Positions 1-11,871 of a DNA stretch of 64,000 nt are shown here, piece after piece. Origin of the DNA: Paraphysomonas bandaiensis (taxonomy: Eukaryota; Chrysophyceae); NCBI GenBank assembly GCA_965644295.1, contig CBFFRP010000362.1, forward strand, positions 1 through 64,000, read 5' to 3'. The stretch's first letter is position 1. Each line of letters starts with the position of its first letter. Made by a program: the position numbers and the translations under genes. The notes beneath the pieces were generated by a model. The model had not been told where the DNA came from, did not search any database, and worked only from the letters and a program-made list of their open reading frames with translations.

Positions 1-25
1 GGCAGGTACCTATAATGGCCGGTTT
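1..25 (+). repeat. left terminal inverted repeat of the DDE transposon
   Basis: It starts GGCAGGTACC and pairs with 4380-4404. A poly-T stretch follows directly. It starts exactly at base 1, so the flanking target site is outside the window. Confidence 0.75.
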
Positions 26-221
26 ACTTTTTTTTTTTTTCGGAATTGGCTGATTTTTATGTGTTGAATCACATCAGAACAACCTTAAATCTTACTATAA
101 ACCATCCTCACATACTTACACAGAGAACTAAGTTATATATAGTTATATCAGGTAGAGTAAACAGAAATCACTGCTCATGATGACGTTGTCTGATCTGATT
201 TTCATGCAGAATTGATCGAAT

Positions 222-2756
222 ATGATGCGAGGACGTCCACAACGACCCCGAATCACTCATACTCATACTGACAGTCGTATGGACGAAGTCACATTGCCCC
301 CATTGGGAAAAAGAAATGTTTTGGTTGAGGTTAAGCATGCCAAGCAGTATGGTGTGCTTCCAGGAAATGTACCTCTACAAGCGAGAGGTTAATTTGGTGT
401 TAGAGTCTTTGCCGGATCTGCCGGAAGAGACGAGCAGCTTCCCCAGTATGAAGACTGAAAGGGCGATTCTCAACACAATCGCTAATATCCCTGAGGTAGA
501 CGTCAAACGGGGGCTACAAAGTATATACCGTTGAGGAGCGTAGGGCAGGACTTATTGCCAGGGTAATAGATGGCAAGAGCGCTGAATATGTTCTCACGGA
601 GTACGGTGTCTCTATCCGCACCCAGGGGCGGGACATGAACGCCATCAGGGAGTTGTATGGACTCACCACGAAGGAGTTCAATGTGTTTCGGAACGATTCA
701 ACGAACCATTCTGTGTTGCGGGAGGCCATCATGGAGCTGGATTACTCCCTGTCTGGTCCTAAAGCTTTGCTCTACTCCATTGCGGATCGGGATATAATGG
801 CTACGAAGATGGACCTTCAAGATAAAGCTGGATATGGGTATGTACATGAAAGTGTATGATGTGTATGATGGCATACAATGTACAATTTGTAATTGTTGGT
901 GCAGATATAGCAATGCCCAGATGCAAGCCCTAGCCAGGGAATATTGCCGCGCCCATGCCAGTGCTATGCGCACTGCCAATGGAGGCGAGGACACCCCGGA
1001 GTCGGTACGCCTTGATCATGCAAAATGCAGTAAAACCTTTATTCGAGACAACTTTCTCAAGTCGTGCACTTTTGACCTTGGTGAAAATTGTTTGCCCGCT
1101 TTGACGAAGAAATCTGACCTTTCCTACAAGCGGGCAGCAGCGGCCTGCCCGACACGGGCGAGTACTATGGCCCGTAAGTTCATACAGCATCTCAGGGAGT
1201 GTATAGAGAAAGGGATCTTCCCGTCTTATGGGCCAGACCTGGAGGATATCGAGAACTGGGACGAAATTGGTTTCGACCCTTGGGGGCACGCCTTCCCTAC
1301 CTTCAAACTCTTCCAGGAGCGGAGGGAAAGGCGATTCTCTGCAAGACACGGTGAGCATACATCCTTCTGGGTAACACTTCTGTATGGTATTCGCCCGGAT
1401 GGGTCGACAACAAGACCCATCATCATTCACCAGGGTGGTGATGGCGAGGCGATGAGGGGACATTTGCACCTCAACCTCGACCCCACGTTTCATGTGGATT
1501 CTACTCCGTCGGGATATGCTGACCGGAATACCTTTCGAATAGCTGTATCGGAGATGTCAGCGTCAGGCAGGGCTAAGTGGGTCTACATTGATGGACATAG
1601 CTCACACTTTGACCCCAACTCTATCCGGCACGCTATTTCTCATAAAGTGTATATCAATTTCCTCTGTGCTAACAACTCTGTTAATGACGCCCCCATCGAT
1701 AACGGGCCCAATGCCAAGCTTAAAGCTGCCTATCGGAGGTGCTTTTCCTGGTGGAAGCACAGAAACCCAGGAGAGCCTATGATTGTTTTTCACTTCAACA
1801 AAATAATCAATCAGGCATGGAAAGAGTTTACCTCTGACCCCACGCTACCTGGTTGCATCAAGCATGCCTTTGCTAAGACGTTGACTTGGCCTTTAGTTGA
1901 TCCCTTGGAGGGAGAGGAGGTGGCCGAGGTTCATAGAGACAAAGTGACATCTAATAGTATTATCTCTGGTGTGTATGATGTGGATGAACGGGACATGGAC
2001 CGTAAGGCATCGGTGCTTTCGGCACCCAGACCAGTCGCTCTCATGGAGCCCAGCGAGGAGAACCCAAATATGAAGCGGGTTCGTTACCAGGAGGTCAAGC
2101 CTGGGGATATTAACTATTGCGTGCTTATTAGTAGTATTTCGGCACAGTTCTTCCAGTCTAGTTTTCTCGCTCCGGCACGTGAACAGGCCCAAGCGAGGGC
2201 AGAGGAGGCCCGATACAAGAAAGCCTCAATTCCCCGCGGTGCGTTAAGTGTATTGGACGTTGCCCTAGAGAATGAGGTGAGGGGTCAGGATGCAGAAGGG
2301 GAGGGGGGAGGGGTGGACGAGAGGGGTGGTATGCCCAACACCACTACGGGGCACTGTGCAGTGCTGTCAACGGCCGAGCGTATTGAGGCCTACATGGCTC
2401 GGAGGGAGGAAGAGCGACAGGCTAAAGAGCGCCGTAAGGACGAAAAGGAGCGCCGCCAGATGGAAGAATATCACCGACATGTTGAGATCGTGGATGCCCT
2501 TCTACTCCGTGTGCGCGACCAGCAATATGACTGGCGCACGGCCAATAATGATGCCCTGAGGGCAGCACTAAATGTCCTTCCTAAGGCAACTACTCCTATT
2601 GATCCTGAGCTAAAGGTTGGCACGAAGGCCTACCTCATAGCCAAGCTCGAAGGTCCGATGTCTGACAAGTTGAGACAGCTGCACGGGGGAGTGGTGAGGG
2701 AGAGAGAGGAGGTTTATGTATCGGAATCAGACCGAGAGCCAATCGATGCGGCGTAG
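222..2756 (+). CDS. DDE-superfamily transposase (pogo/DDE_1-like), 3 exons
   Basis: This is the likely transposase of the flanking element. A frame-consistent model uses exons 222-368, 500-837 and 905-2756, with GT-AG introns, giving 778 residues. The N-terminus has an AT-hook-like RGRPQRP. Exon 2 reads like a helix-turn-helix segment (YTVEERRAGLIARVIDGKS). Exon 3 carries NWDE, then YIDGHSSH, then a third acidic site in NDAPIDNGPNAKLK, in the spacing and context of DDE_1 enzymes (DGxxSH ... PxDxGxxxxLK). A Lys/Glu/Arg-rich helical tail follows (about residues 650-700). The first intron (369-499) is the least certain join; without it the gene would look frameshifted. No stop interrupts the DDE exon, so it may be active. 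Confidence 0.72.
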
Positions 2757-4379
2757 GTTTCTTGCTATTTAATCGCGTACTTGCGAGTCTCTTATTTTGT
2801 TTTGACCCCACTTGGTCCTTTATTTTCTTTTGACCTTCTGGTCGGTCCTTTATTTTCTTTGGATGTTTCGCATGATAAAGTGCATACAATTGTAATCACT
2901 TCAGCTCATGCAAAGTCAACGCATACATACCACAAACCAGCAGTACATATTCGTATCTACTTTAACTCTGTCGTATGTATGATTTTACGTAACATCGTTT
3001 TTTGTTTTGGATTTTGAATATTTTCTTTCTCCAGTGTGGAATTTAATTACGAGTTGAATGAAAGTAATAAAGTTCAACACTGATGGCTACATACTTCTTC
3101 TTGTTGACCAAACTAAGCCACCCTCTACTACATAGTCAATATCCGATTTTAAGTAAATCTCAATGGGTGTAACATAATATAAATTAAGTAGTAGAAATAA
3201 TATATATTAGTGAATATACAAGAGAAAAAAACAATTCAAAATAATAATTTAGTTAATCTAGCACTTGTAGTGCTCCTATACTACTCGACATCAATGACAT
3301 ATATTTGGAAAGCAAGATTTAGTACTATGAATCGTATGAATACTGAGGTGGCCAGGTTCCCTCTGCCCTTTATCCAGTGCAAGCTGTTGCTGAGCTCCCG
3401 CTGTTCCTCAAGAGGGGTACCTTATGTCCCATGGATCAATAGTCGACCCACTATGAGTCTGGGTGTTCAACCATTGAAAAGTTTAGGACAGCAATCAGTC
3501 ATGACGGGGGAAGCGCCAGTTGGTTTGACCACATCCACAGTTCCAATAACATTCGGCCAAGGATCACTGGTGGGCTGCGTCAACATGGATCCCTCTACGT
3601 TCCACTGCGTGCAGAGCCCCGTGCAATGAATTTCACTGTCTACATGTGCTGTTCCACATGCCTCACCCTGACCCCTGTAGAATAGTGAACTTTCAATCCG
3701 GGCGTCACCCTGAGCCCTAAATAGCTCCAGAGTCCTCCCCCTTTCCTCCTCAATTCACCAGAGCCTCCATTTCGCTCCAGAGGTGCAGCATTATAGTCAT
3801 CGTCTGGCTAATCTAAACACACGCTTATTTCAGAAATGTGATGCACAATGCCGCAGAGGAGAGCATATACTCAAAGTAGTGTGCTGATAGTATTGCGCAT
3901 ATAATGAGCAATAGTTGAGTGTATATCTACAGGTCAGATGAGGTCATTCGCAGGTGTGGTGTGCAGGCGTATCTAAATCGACCCCTTTCCCCAACCAGAA
4001 CTTATCACCATAAATACTGCGAATCAGTTGAAAGTAAGAGCACCATCGTGTCAAGCACTATGAATTTAGTCTACCTGTATCGCCACATGGCCGCTATGAG
4101 CAATGACCATCTCCAAATACTCCAATTTATTTTAAGTGACTGTGATTTGCAGTCATCTGAGAGGGAAAAAACGGCCATTTTGAAAAACCAAAAACTGAAA
4201 TGAGGTCAAAAACCTCTTAAGGGGCTCACTTTGAGGATGAATATCAAAAGATTCAGATTATGAGTGCAGTTCGTCACTTAGAATGAAATATGGGTAAAAT
4301 CACTACGTTTCTAATGATGCTTTCACTGCAATCAGACATGCATTGAGTGTTATTTTAAGTGCATCTGAAAAGTGCAAAA
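2757..4379. other. noncoding 3' part of the DDE transposon
   Basis: This is AT-rich sequence between the transposase stop and the right inverted end. It contains one degenerate coding-like stretch (3353-3685). No other gene or RNA is recognisable. Confidence 0.6.
3353..3685 (+). pseudogene. captured or decayed coding fragment with one in-frame stop
   Basis: One frame reads as a protein of about 110 codons with a single internal TAG at about 3428. It includes ELPLFLKRGTLCPMD, followed later by WFDHIHSSNNIRPRITGG. The first motif recalls the PLFxRxGxxxPM strand of GH31 glycosidases, but this is weak and the remainder does not clearly fit. It lies inside the transposon, downstream of the transposase, so gene-fragment capture is one explanation and chance is another. 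No function is claimed. Confidence 0.25.
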
Positions 4380-4404
4380 AAAACGGCCATAATAGATACC
4401 TGCC
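4380..4404 (-). repeat. right terminal inverted repeat of the DDE transposon
   Basis: Its reverse complement begins GGCAGGTATC and matches the left end at position 1 with few mismatches. The flank after 4404 is TTCCTAGG. Confidence 0.75.
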
Positions 4405-4620
4405 TTCCTAGGTACGCTGGTACTGCATCGTTCCTGGAATGGCGATAGCTATAAAAAGAATACATGAAATATGTACTCCTGTATACGTATATAGTACTGC
4501 TGGACCATCATATGAACCAGCTACGAACAAGAGTGTGTCGATCTCATTGTTCTTCTTCATACAGATATATTCGAACTCTACCTACATCTCATTATTAATC
4601 CACGTATATACACCACCACA

Positions 4621-5475
4621 ATGATTCCCAGAATAGGTTTCGCAGGATTGGGGGCAATGGGCTACCATATCGCAGGGAAACTATCAAAGAAATTCCCTGT
4701 ACTTGTATGGAACAGATCACGCGATAAGGCTATGAGACACTCGAAAGAGTTTGGGACGACTCTAGTAGAGGATATTGGGGTCATGAAGGATGTGGATTAT
4801 GTTATGGCTTGCATGCCAACAGCTGATACAGCGAATGAATTGTTCTCGCATATACACTCTCTTAAGTGTGACAGTAATCTTACATTCGTGGATTTGAGTT
4901 CTGGAGATATCGATTCATCGCAAAATATTTCAAAGATTTTGTATCCCAACCGATATATGGATGCCCCTGTGTCTGGTGGACCTATAGGGGCAGCGAATGG
5001 CACCTTGACAAGTATGGTGGGGTCAACAGAACCGTTGACAGATGTGGACAAGTCTGTTTTCGAAGCATACAGTAAAGTGATAGTCGAGTGTGGAAACATC
5101 GGCCATGGAAATGCAATAAAAGCTGCAAATAACTTCTTAAATGTTACTCATTTACTTTTGGCCTCTGATGTCCTTATTCAGTTGAAAAAGGCTGGGATAT
5201 CCCCCACCACGGCGCTGGAATGTATTAATTCATCCTCAGGACGGTCTCTGCAGACAGAAGTACGAATCCCAACCCAAGTTCTATCACGCAAATTTGACTA
5301 CGGATTCAAGCTGAACCTCATGCGTAAAGATGTATTGCAGTCTAAGCCATTGCTGCAAGGTACCCTCTTTTACAAACAAATAGAGGAGCTCCTTCAACCC
5401 CACGCTCTCACAGAGGCTGATTACACGTCTGTCGTGCGGGACCTAGAGCGAGAGAACCAAACTACTCTATCCTAA
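4621..5475 (+). CDS. 3-hydroxyisobutyrate dehydrogenase-like oxidoreductase
   Basis: A beta-hydroxyacid dehydrogenase of 284 residues in one exon, expected to oxidise a 3-hydroxyacid with NAD(P)+. The N-terminus has the Rossmann signature IGFAGLGAMG (residues 5-14). The substrate-binding segment DAPVSGGPIGAANGTL is typical of 3-hydroxyisobutyrate dehydrogenase and GLYR1/glyoxylate reductase relatives. The general-acid lysine lies in GHGNAIKAANNFL, followed by the usual all-helical C-terminal domain. Length matches the family (about 290). No clear mitochondrial presequence precedes the fold, so a cytosolic place is likely. The exact substrate (hydroxyisobutyrate, tartronate semialdehyde or succinic semialdehyde) cannot be told. 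Unusually for this window it has no intron. Confidence 0.88.
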   Translation: MIPRIGFAGLGAMGYHIAGKLSKKFPVLVWNRSRDKAMRHSKEFGTTLVEDIGVMKDVDYVMACMPTADTANELFSHIHSLKCDSNLTFVDLSSGDIDSSQNISKILYPNRYMDAPVSGGPIGAANGTLTSMVGSTEPLTDVDKSVFEAYSKVIVECGNIGHGNAIKAANNFLNVTHLLLASDVLIQLKKAGISPTTALECINSSSGRSLQTEVRIPTQVLSRKFDYGFKLNLMRKDVLQSKPLLQGTLFYKQIEELLQPHALTEADYTSVVRDLERENQTTLS

Positions 5476-7320
5476 AGAATTTAGGGGTGCGAAACTGGAG
5501 AACATACATAATTTGTTGGTCGTATGTACATATATACAAATGCCATTCGTAGATATAAGGGCAATACAATTTCTACAACTCACACTTCTAAGAACGATAT
5601 AGCGATCGTACTAACATATATGCATATGTGTAGTAGTCATTTTGTGTATTAGTACTTCAGTACCACATGATACGAAGGCTCATTTCTTCGCACAGCTATA
5701 AATAATGAGTTTATAAATCTCCCTGAATTAGTACGTAGTATATTAGGCACTGTAGTTTTGCCGAATAGCTACCTCCAAAATATATACTTATAAACCTTTC
5801 GTTAGTGTGATACGTTCGATGTATATGAAAGTAAGGGTTATGCTACAGATTATCGCTGCATCTAATCTATATTGCCCTGTTCTGACTGCGTTGTCATAGT
5901 GTAAACCACAGGTACATTTGACACGGAACACCTATAAGGCTAAGACTTTACCCTATTCTATTGCACTCGTTCATCTGCTTACCTCGTTTCCCATCAACAT
6001 TACTTATGTAGAACTTGTCTAATTCACAATGATTACACGAGCGTTGGTACCTACGATTCTAAATGGATAAAATTCACACAGCTTCTAGCGAGGCCGCGAC
6101 AGTTTTCCTCCCTTGAGAAGTAGCACACAGAAAAAAAGATACGCTTGACCCATACACCATACACATATTGCGTACCACTTAGCCTTCATCTTCCCGGGAA
6201 TGCACGGGGTTTATCATGTATGGGCTTTGCAATGCTGTGTAGATCTAGGTAGGACTGGTGTGGCGCAAACGAGATATACGCTGCTCTTTTTGTTATCTAT
6301 CCTGTTTCATATAAGGGTTGTGTTGCCATTCCGATGCTGAGAGCGCTAACAACCGCATCCAAAAACAAGTCTCTGACAGCAGTATTGTTTTGTGTAAGGA
6401 AGGCAACTGGCCCAATACTGTCAGTCTGAAGAGATACTTCGAATATATGATGCTTTTCTTGACTTCGTCTGGAATTGGTTTCAATAATATTTTTATTGCA
6501 AGGAGCCTGTGTTTATCTCGGTCAAGCATACAATCCAACGATTATACTTCTTTGTGCTTCTTGTAAGTGTGTGGATGTGAAGGCAAGAATTCAACGATTG
6601 AAACATTTACGCCTGTTGTGTTGTCTGTAACATGACCACTTTTCATCGTGCCAAGTCCCAGGCTATACGTAAATAAATCTGGTTTGGGGATGTTAGCGGA
6701 GACACTCCGAATATCGCTCTTCATGATAAGTAACAGTGAGAAGCTAAGATCCATTAGAGAATACACGATCTATCTAGATGTGGGGGGGATATGACTGGTT
6801 ATGATTGTATACTGTACCTTAAAAGGGCTGTATGTGTACTAGAATAAGGAGAGGTATAACTGCTAATACCTTAATTCATGCTCTTCATTTCGTATAGAAT
6901 GGTCCTCTCTCTGAATTGTTTGCTCAGTTTCTATTCCTCCAGTCTGGAACGATGTCTAATTCGTGTGCTGGACATGCTCATCAGTTGAACTGATATATCA
7001 ACCAATCATATTGTGATTTACTGTATTATGAATGTATAATTGGTTTAATTCTGCGTACGAGCCAACCAATGATATGGTAATGTACAATAAAACCGAAATT
7101 TGATTTGTAGTACAAAATCAATTAATGGCCAATAAAAACATGGTTATTACTATTGTAATGATATTATTGGATAATTGTTATCTGAGAATATCCTGTGCTT
7201 CAAGTTGAGATTCAAGTTCAATGTGTGTATGTATGAGTGTGGTATGAGTGTGGTATGTGAGAAGTTGTTAATGCATTCATATTACTGAGATTGATCATAG
7301 ATGATCTATTGAACCACGTC
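5476..7320. other. intergenic, with one broken coding-like stretch
   Basis: AT-rich sequence without a convincing gene, apart from the interrupted minus-strand frame at 6293-6766. Several CCAAT/ATTGG motifs between about 6990 and 7190 could belong to the promoter of the transporter gene that follows. Confidence 0.4.
6293..6766 (-). pseudogene. unidentified 157-codon frame broken by one TAA
   Basis: Two minus-strand open stretches (6766-6545 and 6541-6293) share one frame and are separated only by a single TAA at 6542-6544. Composition is protein-like (FLPSHPHTYKKHKEV, stop, SLDCMLDRDKHRLLAIK). It could be a decayed gene, two exons of a larger gene, or chance. No family is recognised. Confidence 0.22.
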
Positions 7321-8930
7321 ATGGAAATCATTAAATCACCTACCGTTAATGCGGATGATAAGATCGAAACGTCAGAGAGCTCATCAGACAATAGCTGTCA
7401 CTGCATTAAGAACACAGACGACAGGATGGCATTACTAGTGATATCTACATGTATGCTTCATTTCATGTCTATTGGAGTTGTGGTTGTACCATTGAAATTG
7501 TTGATTAATCAGCGCATTGCTGGTGATGCCAATGACCCAAACAGCGCAAGTGTGTTTGTCGATACGACGAATATTTTCCTGTACGCCTTTATGAGTTTCA
7601 TATGTGGACGTTACACCTCTGGACTTGGAGATTTTATAGGTAGAAAGCCAGTGATGGGGGTATCCATAGTTGTTCTTATTCTGACTAGAGCTATTTATAT
7701 CAACTCTGAGCGAGATATTGGCTTTTATGTGGGCGCTATCATTGGTGGTACATTCGATTGTTTCTACTACTCAGGTCTCGCCTGGGTTTGCGACATATAT
7801 CCTGATCAAGAAAGAAGAAGTCAACGAGTTGGATTCTATTCGGCTTTTGTGTTGGGACTATCATTAACTATATCTGCCCCGGTGGGAGCAGTGCTGGCGG
7901 GCTCAATCAGCTTGCATGCTCCATTCATCGTATCTCCAATTATTTCATTGATAAGTCTAGTAATGCTAGTGTGCATCCCTGTAGATGACACAATTGCTGC
8001 CCAGCATGGCGAAAAACTTAGACTTTCAGAGAATGGGGCTGATACCAGTGTAGCTGTAATGCACGTGTTCGGATCTACGAGCCATCGTACTTTGCCTGCA
8101 GATACGTTTCTGTACCTAACAACCCATTTCCCACTTTCCGTAGGATCTTTGAACATCATAAAGCTGGCTAGGTCACCTCAAGACTGGCTTACCCATGGAG
8201 CTATGCAGTGCATTCCTGCCCTATTTGCTCTAATTCTGGTGCAGTACTGCTTGGCTGTTTTCCACTGGTCACCAACAGTTTCATCCTTGGCAGTGTTCTC
8301 AGTTGGCCTCTGCCTTGGTCTCACAAGTCCCCCTTTGCTTCATTTTTTTCCACCGTTGCCGGTAGCACTATATGCGATGTGTCTCTTTACTTCTGGATTA
8401 GTACTGTTGGCTATAGCTGGAAGCGGTATACAGCAAGGGCCTGCTATCGGTAAGCATAGCGAATGATTACAATATTTCATACTCATTATCTAATTCAGGA
8501 GCTGTTGGAATTGCTTGCGTTGCACTAGGAACTAGTTGGATACCTTCGTTACAAACTAACTTAGCATCGCAGTATGAACCTAGTATGCAAGGGATGGTGG
8601 GAGGACTGTTGAGCCAGCAGAAGGATTTCGCTGTTCTTCCGGCATATCTTATGAGTCTTGGATTCACTTTTTCTCTGGAAAGACCCAACGGGTTCTACTG
8701 GCCTGGGTGCAGCATGGCCATGGTTAGTGATACTTGACTTGCGTATTGGTTGTATGTAACAGAATTGTGTGTTTAAATAGGCTGCCTGTTTAGGTCTGCT
8801 ATCTATATGTATTCACTATCGCACCCACAAAGAAGCGGCAGTCTGCCGACAATGTGGTGTGGCAGTCTCAATGGATCCTACTGCAGACACTTTAGACTGT
8901 ATTGTGGATGAGCTAAAGGCTGATGTGTAG
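7321..8930 (+). CDS. major facilitator superfamily transporter, 3 exons
   Basis: A multi-pass membrane transporter of 500 residues. Exons 7321-8449, 8499-8722 and 8781-8930 join in frame through GT-AG introns. After a hydrophilic N-terminus there are around ten to twelve hydrophobic segments. The loop after the second segment carries GLGDFIGRKPVMG, the MFS signature GxxxD(R/K)xGRK, followed by a helix of motif-B type. A cytoplasmic loop separates two halves and the tail has CRQCG. The start is the first ATG of the open frame (MEIIKSPT); an upstream exon is possible. The layout recalls eukaryotic tetracycline-resistance-protein-like/HIAT1-type MFS members, but the substrate is unknown. It converges with the RNase HII gene (345-bp gap). 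Confidence 0.82.
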
Positions 8931-9275
8931 CACCGAAGTTGATTGCACAGAAAACTGTAAATATATCGGAACAACGTGCTATACCATATTTCGCATATCT
9001 TCGTGTCAATGATCTGGTGTTGAATATATTAATATTTTTGTTGCTTTATCAGACGTGTATTAATTGTACTTGAAAAAATGAGAATGCACAACAAATGTGC
9101 TTTGGGTCACGATATTATTTAGTATATACTGTAAAAGTAAGAATTAAGAGTACTTATCTCTACATATTAACTGGAGAATAGGAACAGAAAACATACGTAA
9201 AGAGTAAGGAATCACAATGATCTTTACGCAATATACATACCTACTTATGTAGTATATCACCCACCTAACCCTACA
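8931..9275. other. convergent 3' intergenic region
   Basis: An AT-rich gap between the transporter stop and the RNase HII stop. It presumably holds both 3' UTRs. Nothing else is recognised. Confidence 0.4.
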
Positions 9276-10351
9276 CTACTTCTTTCTTTTAGTAGCTACT
9301 TTCGTTGTACTAGAACTAGCAGAAGTCTTTATGCAAGACTTTACTGGGCCATATGATAACCGGTGTATGGCACAAGGTCCATGAGTGCGAAGTGCTTGTC
9401 GATGAAATACAGTGGGGTATCCCTTGTGTTGTTTCAATCCATATACCGGATAAACAGTATCGTATTCATCCATAATTCGGTCTCGGGTTACCTTGGCTAT
9501 AATGCTGGCTGCTGCTATGCTGTACACATTCCGATCGCCCTGTATTACCATAGAAACTGTCGTAAAAGTTGACATTGAATACAAAAATCGACACACCTTT
9601 ATAACAGGGATGGCTTCCATCGGCATGTCTGTCGGTATACGAGGCCCATCAATCATGGCGATAAACGACGGTTTTTCAATACTGTCATTTCCCTTTCCTT
9701 CCTGGGTGCTAAGTAAGCTTTCCAACTTCTTCCGCATTGCCCCCTCTGCAGCAATGCGCATAGCCTTGAGGGATGCCTGAAGAATATTTATCTGATCGAT
9801 CTCATCGTGTTCAATACGGACAGCTTCATAGACAACGCCCGGGTGCTGGATAAGTTCTTCATAAGTTTGCACACGAGACTTCTCTGTAGTCAATTTCGAG
9901 TCAAGAATCCCGCTTATGTCCACATCATCATCTAATATACATGCAGCAGCCACAACCGGACCTGCGAGCGGGCCTGCGAAGTGTCATATCGTTATTCATT
10001 CATTGCTATTTCAGTTCCGTACGTATAAGCATATACGCATATACACATGCATGCAACACTATGCTCACCTCTGCCGGCCTCATCCACTCCACACACATAC
10101 TCATGCTGCTTCTGCAGTTCCTTCTCCACTTTCCGGCTAAGACTCGCCTCTTTCGCCTTATCTGATCGAGCAACAGAGGCGATCACAGCAGTCTCAGACA
10201 CTACTTTTATAGAGACATGCTTGTTTTTGTTTACTTGACGGTTGATTTTTTTTTTAATAGTGACATTTGGCGGTTGAGAAGAGGGTTTAGTGCATGATAC
10301 GCGTAATGCAGCCAGACGAGGCGATCGTCGGCATGTTGTTGCAACAACCAT
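9276..10351 (-). CDS. ribonuclease HII, bacterial type, 3 exons
   Basis: It cleaves RNA in RNA/DNA hybrids, removing ribonucleotides from DNA. Exons 10069-10351, 9597-9973 and 9276-9539 join in frame to give 307 residues. A basic N-terminal extension of about 90 residues (possible nuclear or mitochondrial targeting) precedes the catalytic start CGVDEAGRG, which joins PLAGPVVAAAC across intron 1. Further family motifs are EIDQINILQASLKAM, IDGPRIP, then SIAAASIIAKVTRDR and HKGYPTVFH. Metal ligands DE (DEAG) and the later Asp positions are present. The family's usual KGD sequence is restored only if intron 2 (57 nt) is removed, supporting that splice. The motifs fit bacterial RnhB better than eukaryotic RNASEH2A. 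Confidence 0.9.
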
Positions 10352-11871
10352 ATCGGTCTATTTTGTGTAGAGTGAGTAATATGGTTGTAAAGTATAGAGA
10401 GCATCGTAGCAGCATGGCAGTAGAGGAGAGGTGTGTGTATGTACCGGTCTACTTGTACTGCTGTACTTTGTACGTACGGAGCCGACTACAGCATGTAGAG
10501 GGTTGTTATCTCTGTGCTGATATCCGTATTGGCAGTTCAGCATCTTATTTTTCGGGAATGAATTGAAGCAGAAATCATCTACATTAATGCAATACAACTA
10601 CGGCTGGAATACAGATAATTGTTGTCTCAAAATATACACAGGATGCCAATACGTCCATCATATACTACCACCAACACACAAGTGGGGGCTATTCTTTCTG
10701 ATTTCTAGACTTTGAGGGTGTTGAAAGTACAGATTTTTTGAAAAATCAACAAAAACATGACTGAAAATCCTGAATATATTCATAAATCCCAACTTTTATC
10801 ACCATATACACTCCAAACAAGAGGACATTGCAGTTACAGTTACAGTTACATGAGTACTCACATCCTCTGGCCTCATATATCTCATGTGAACAACCGTCTT
10901 GATCACTATCTTCTCTTTACATCCAATGGATTCTCTGTCTGTTCTATTGGCAGAGATCACACAACATGCTTTATAGAGGAGTTGCTTCATCTCATAGTCC
11001 AGTAGATACATTCATGTATTACATGGGCTCGTAACGGCAGCTGAAGATATTGCAGAGACTGAAAGTAACAGAAGGACTCTGGAGGCGTATCCTTGTTTGG
11101 AATTAGATATCTTATGAGCCATTCTCTTCAAGGCAACCACAATGATGTATCGGACACATAGTAATGTAACCCATAGTAAGGTTAACTGGGGTTTTGGCTG
11201 CCTACTGAAGTCAAGCATCCGGGCTGTTTACCTACTCAAAAATCTTGAAGTCAGCAGATATCAAGTATATCACTGTGTTTGCTTTGAGTGAAAGTGGTTG
11301 TACCTTGGTGCTTTTGGTGACGCATAAGCAGCATTCGTAGCTTTAAATAGTAGGATATCAAAGTTAGGCACTAGTTAAGTAATCTGCAATGCTGAATTTG
11401 TTCTGACTCTTAAACGCCTATTGCTATAAATATAAATATTCTATTCGACCCCACCCGTCCTTTCAAAAATAAGGGTGTAGCAGACAATTGTGTTAAGCTT
11501 ATAAGCATAAAACTTAGAATTATTCACGTATTTTGAGATGATTCCTTGATAATAATAAGTAATTATTATCTTCTTCTTCTTCTTTGGTGGTTTAACAGTA
11601 CATTTTGGCATGTCGCGGCTACATATTCAATAATATAGAATATAGTGTATAGTGCATGGATCTTCTATGTCAAACACCCGTTGGTTGATGAATATAGTAC
11701 GGAAATAAATAATATCTATAGGCCGGATTATGATATTCTTCACTGCTTCTGCTTCAATTTCAAGGAGCGATAATCCGATATAAGCATTTTCGATAAACAA
11801 TTAGAATAAAATATAACCTTTACAGTTATACTTATTTACACAATCAATAAAGTCGATGTTATTCTATAGCG
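10352..11871. other. intergenic, nothing recognised
   Basis: About 1.5 kb of AT-rich sequence. It contains short overlapping open frames on opposite strands without protein-like character, a short run of CAGTTA units near 10830 and a TTC run near 11570. No gene is supported. Confidence 0.4.

Larger units (their letters stand above)
1..4404 (+). mobile_element. DNA transposon with inverted ends and a three-exon DDE transposase
   Basis: The first bases, GGCAGGTACCTATAATGGCC, match the reverse complement of 4385-4404, GGCAGGTATCTATTATGGCC, with 18 of 20 identical; both continue into T-rich runs. Between them lies a spliceable transposase gene (222-2756) followed by about 1.6 kb of noncoding DNA. 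The left end sits on the window edge, so the target duplication cannot be checked. The transposase has pogo-like (DDE_1) DDE spacing, but the superfamily is an inference. The element looks structurally complete and could be autonomous. Confidence 0.75.

Noticed and set aside
369-499. Frameshift that would make the DDE transposase a pseudogene
   Set aside because: A GT-AG intron at 369-499 restores one frame from ATG 222 through all three exons, so the break is better explained by splicing.
7291-7320. Earlier start for the MFS transporter
   Set aside because: The upstream open stretch begins with TTG and has no ATG; the first ATG in frame is at 7321.
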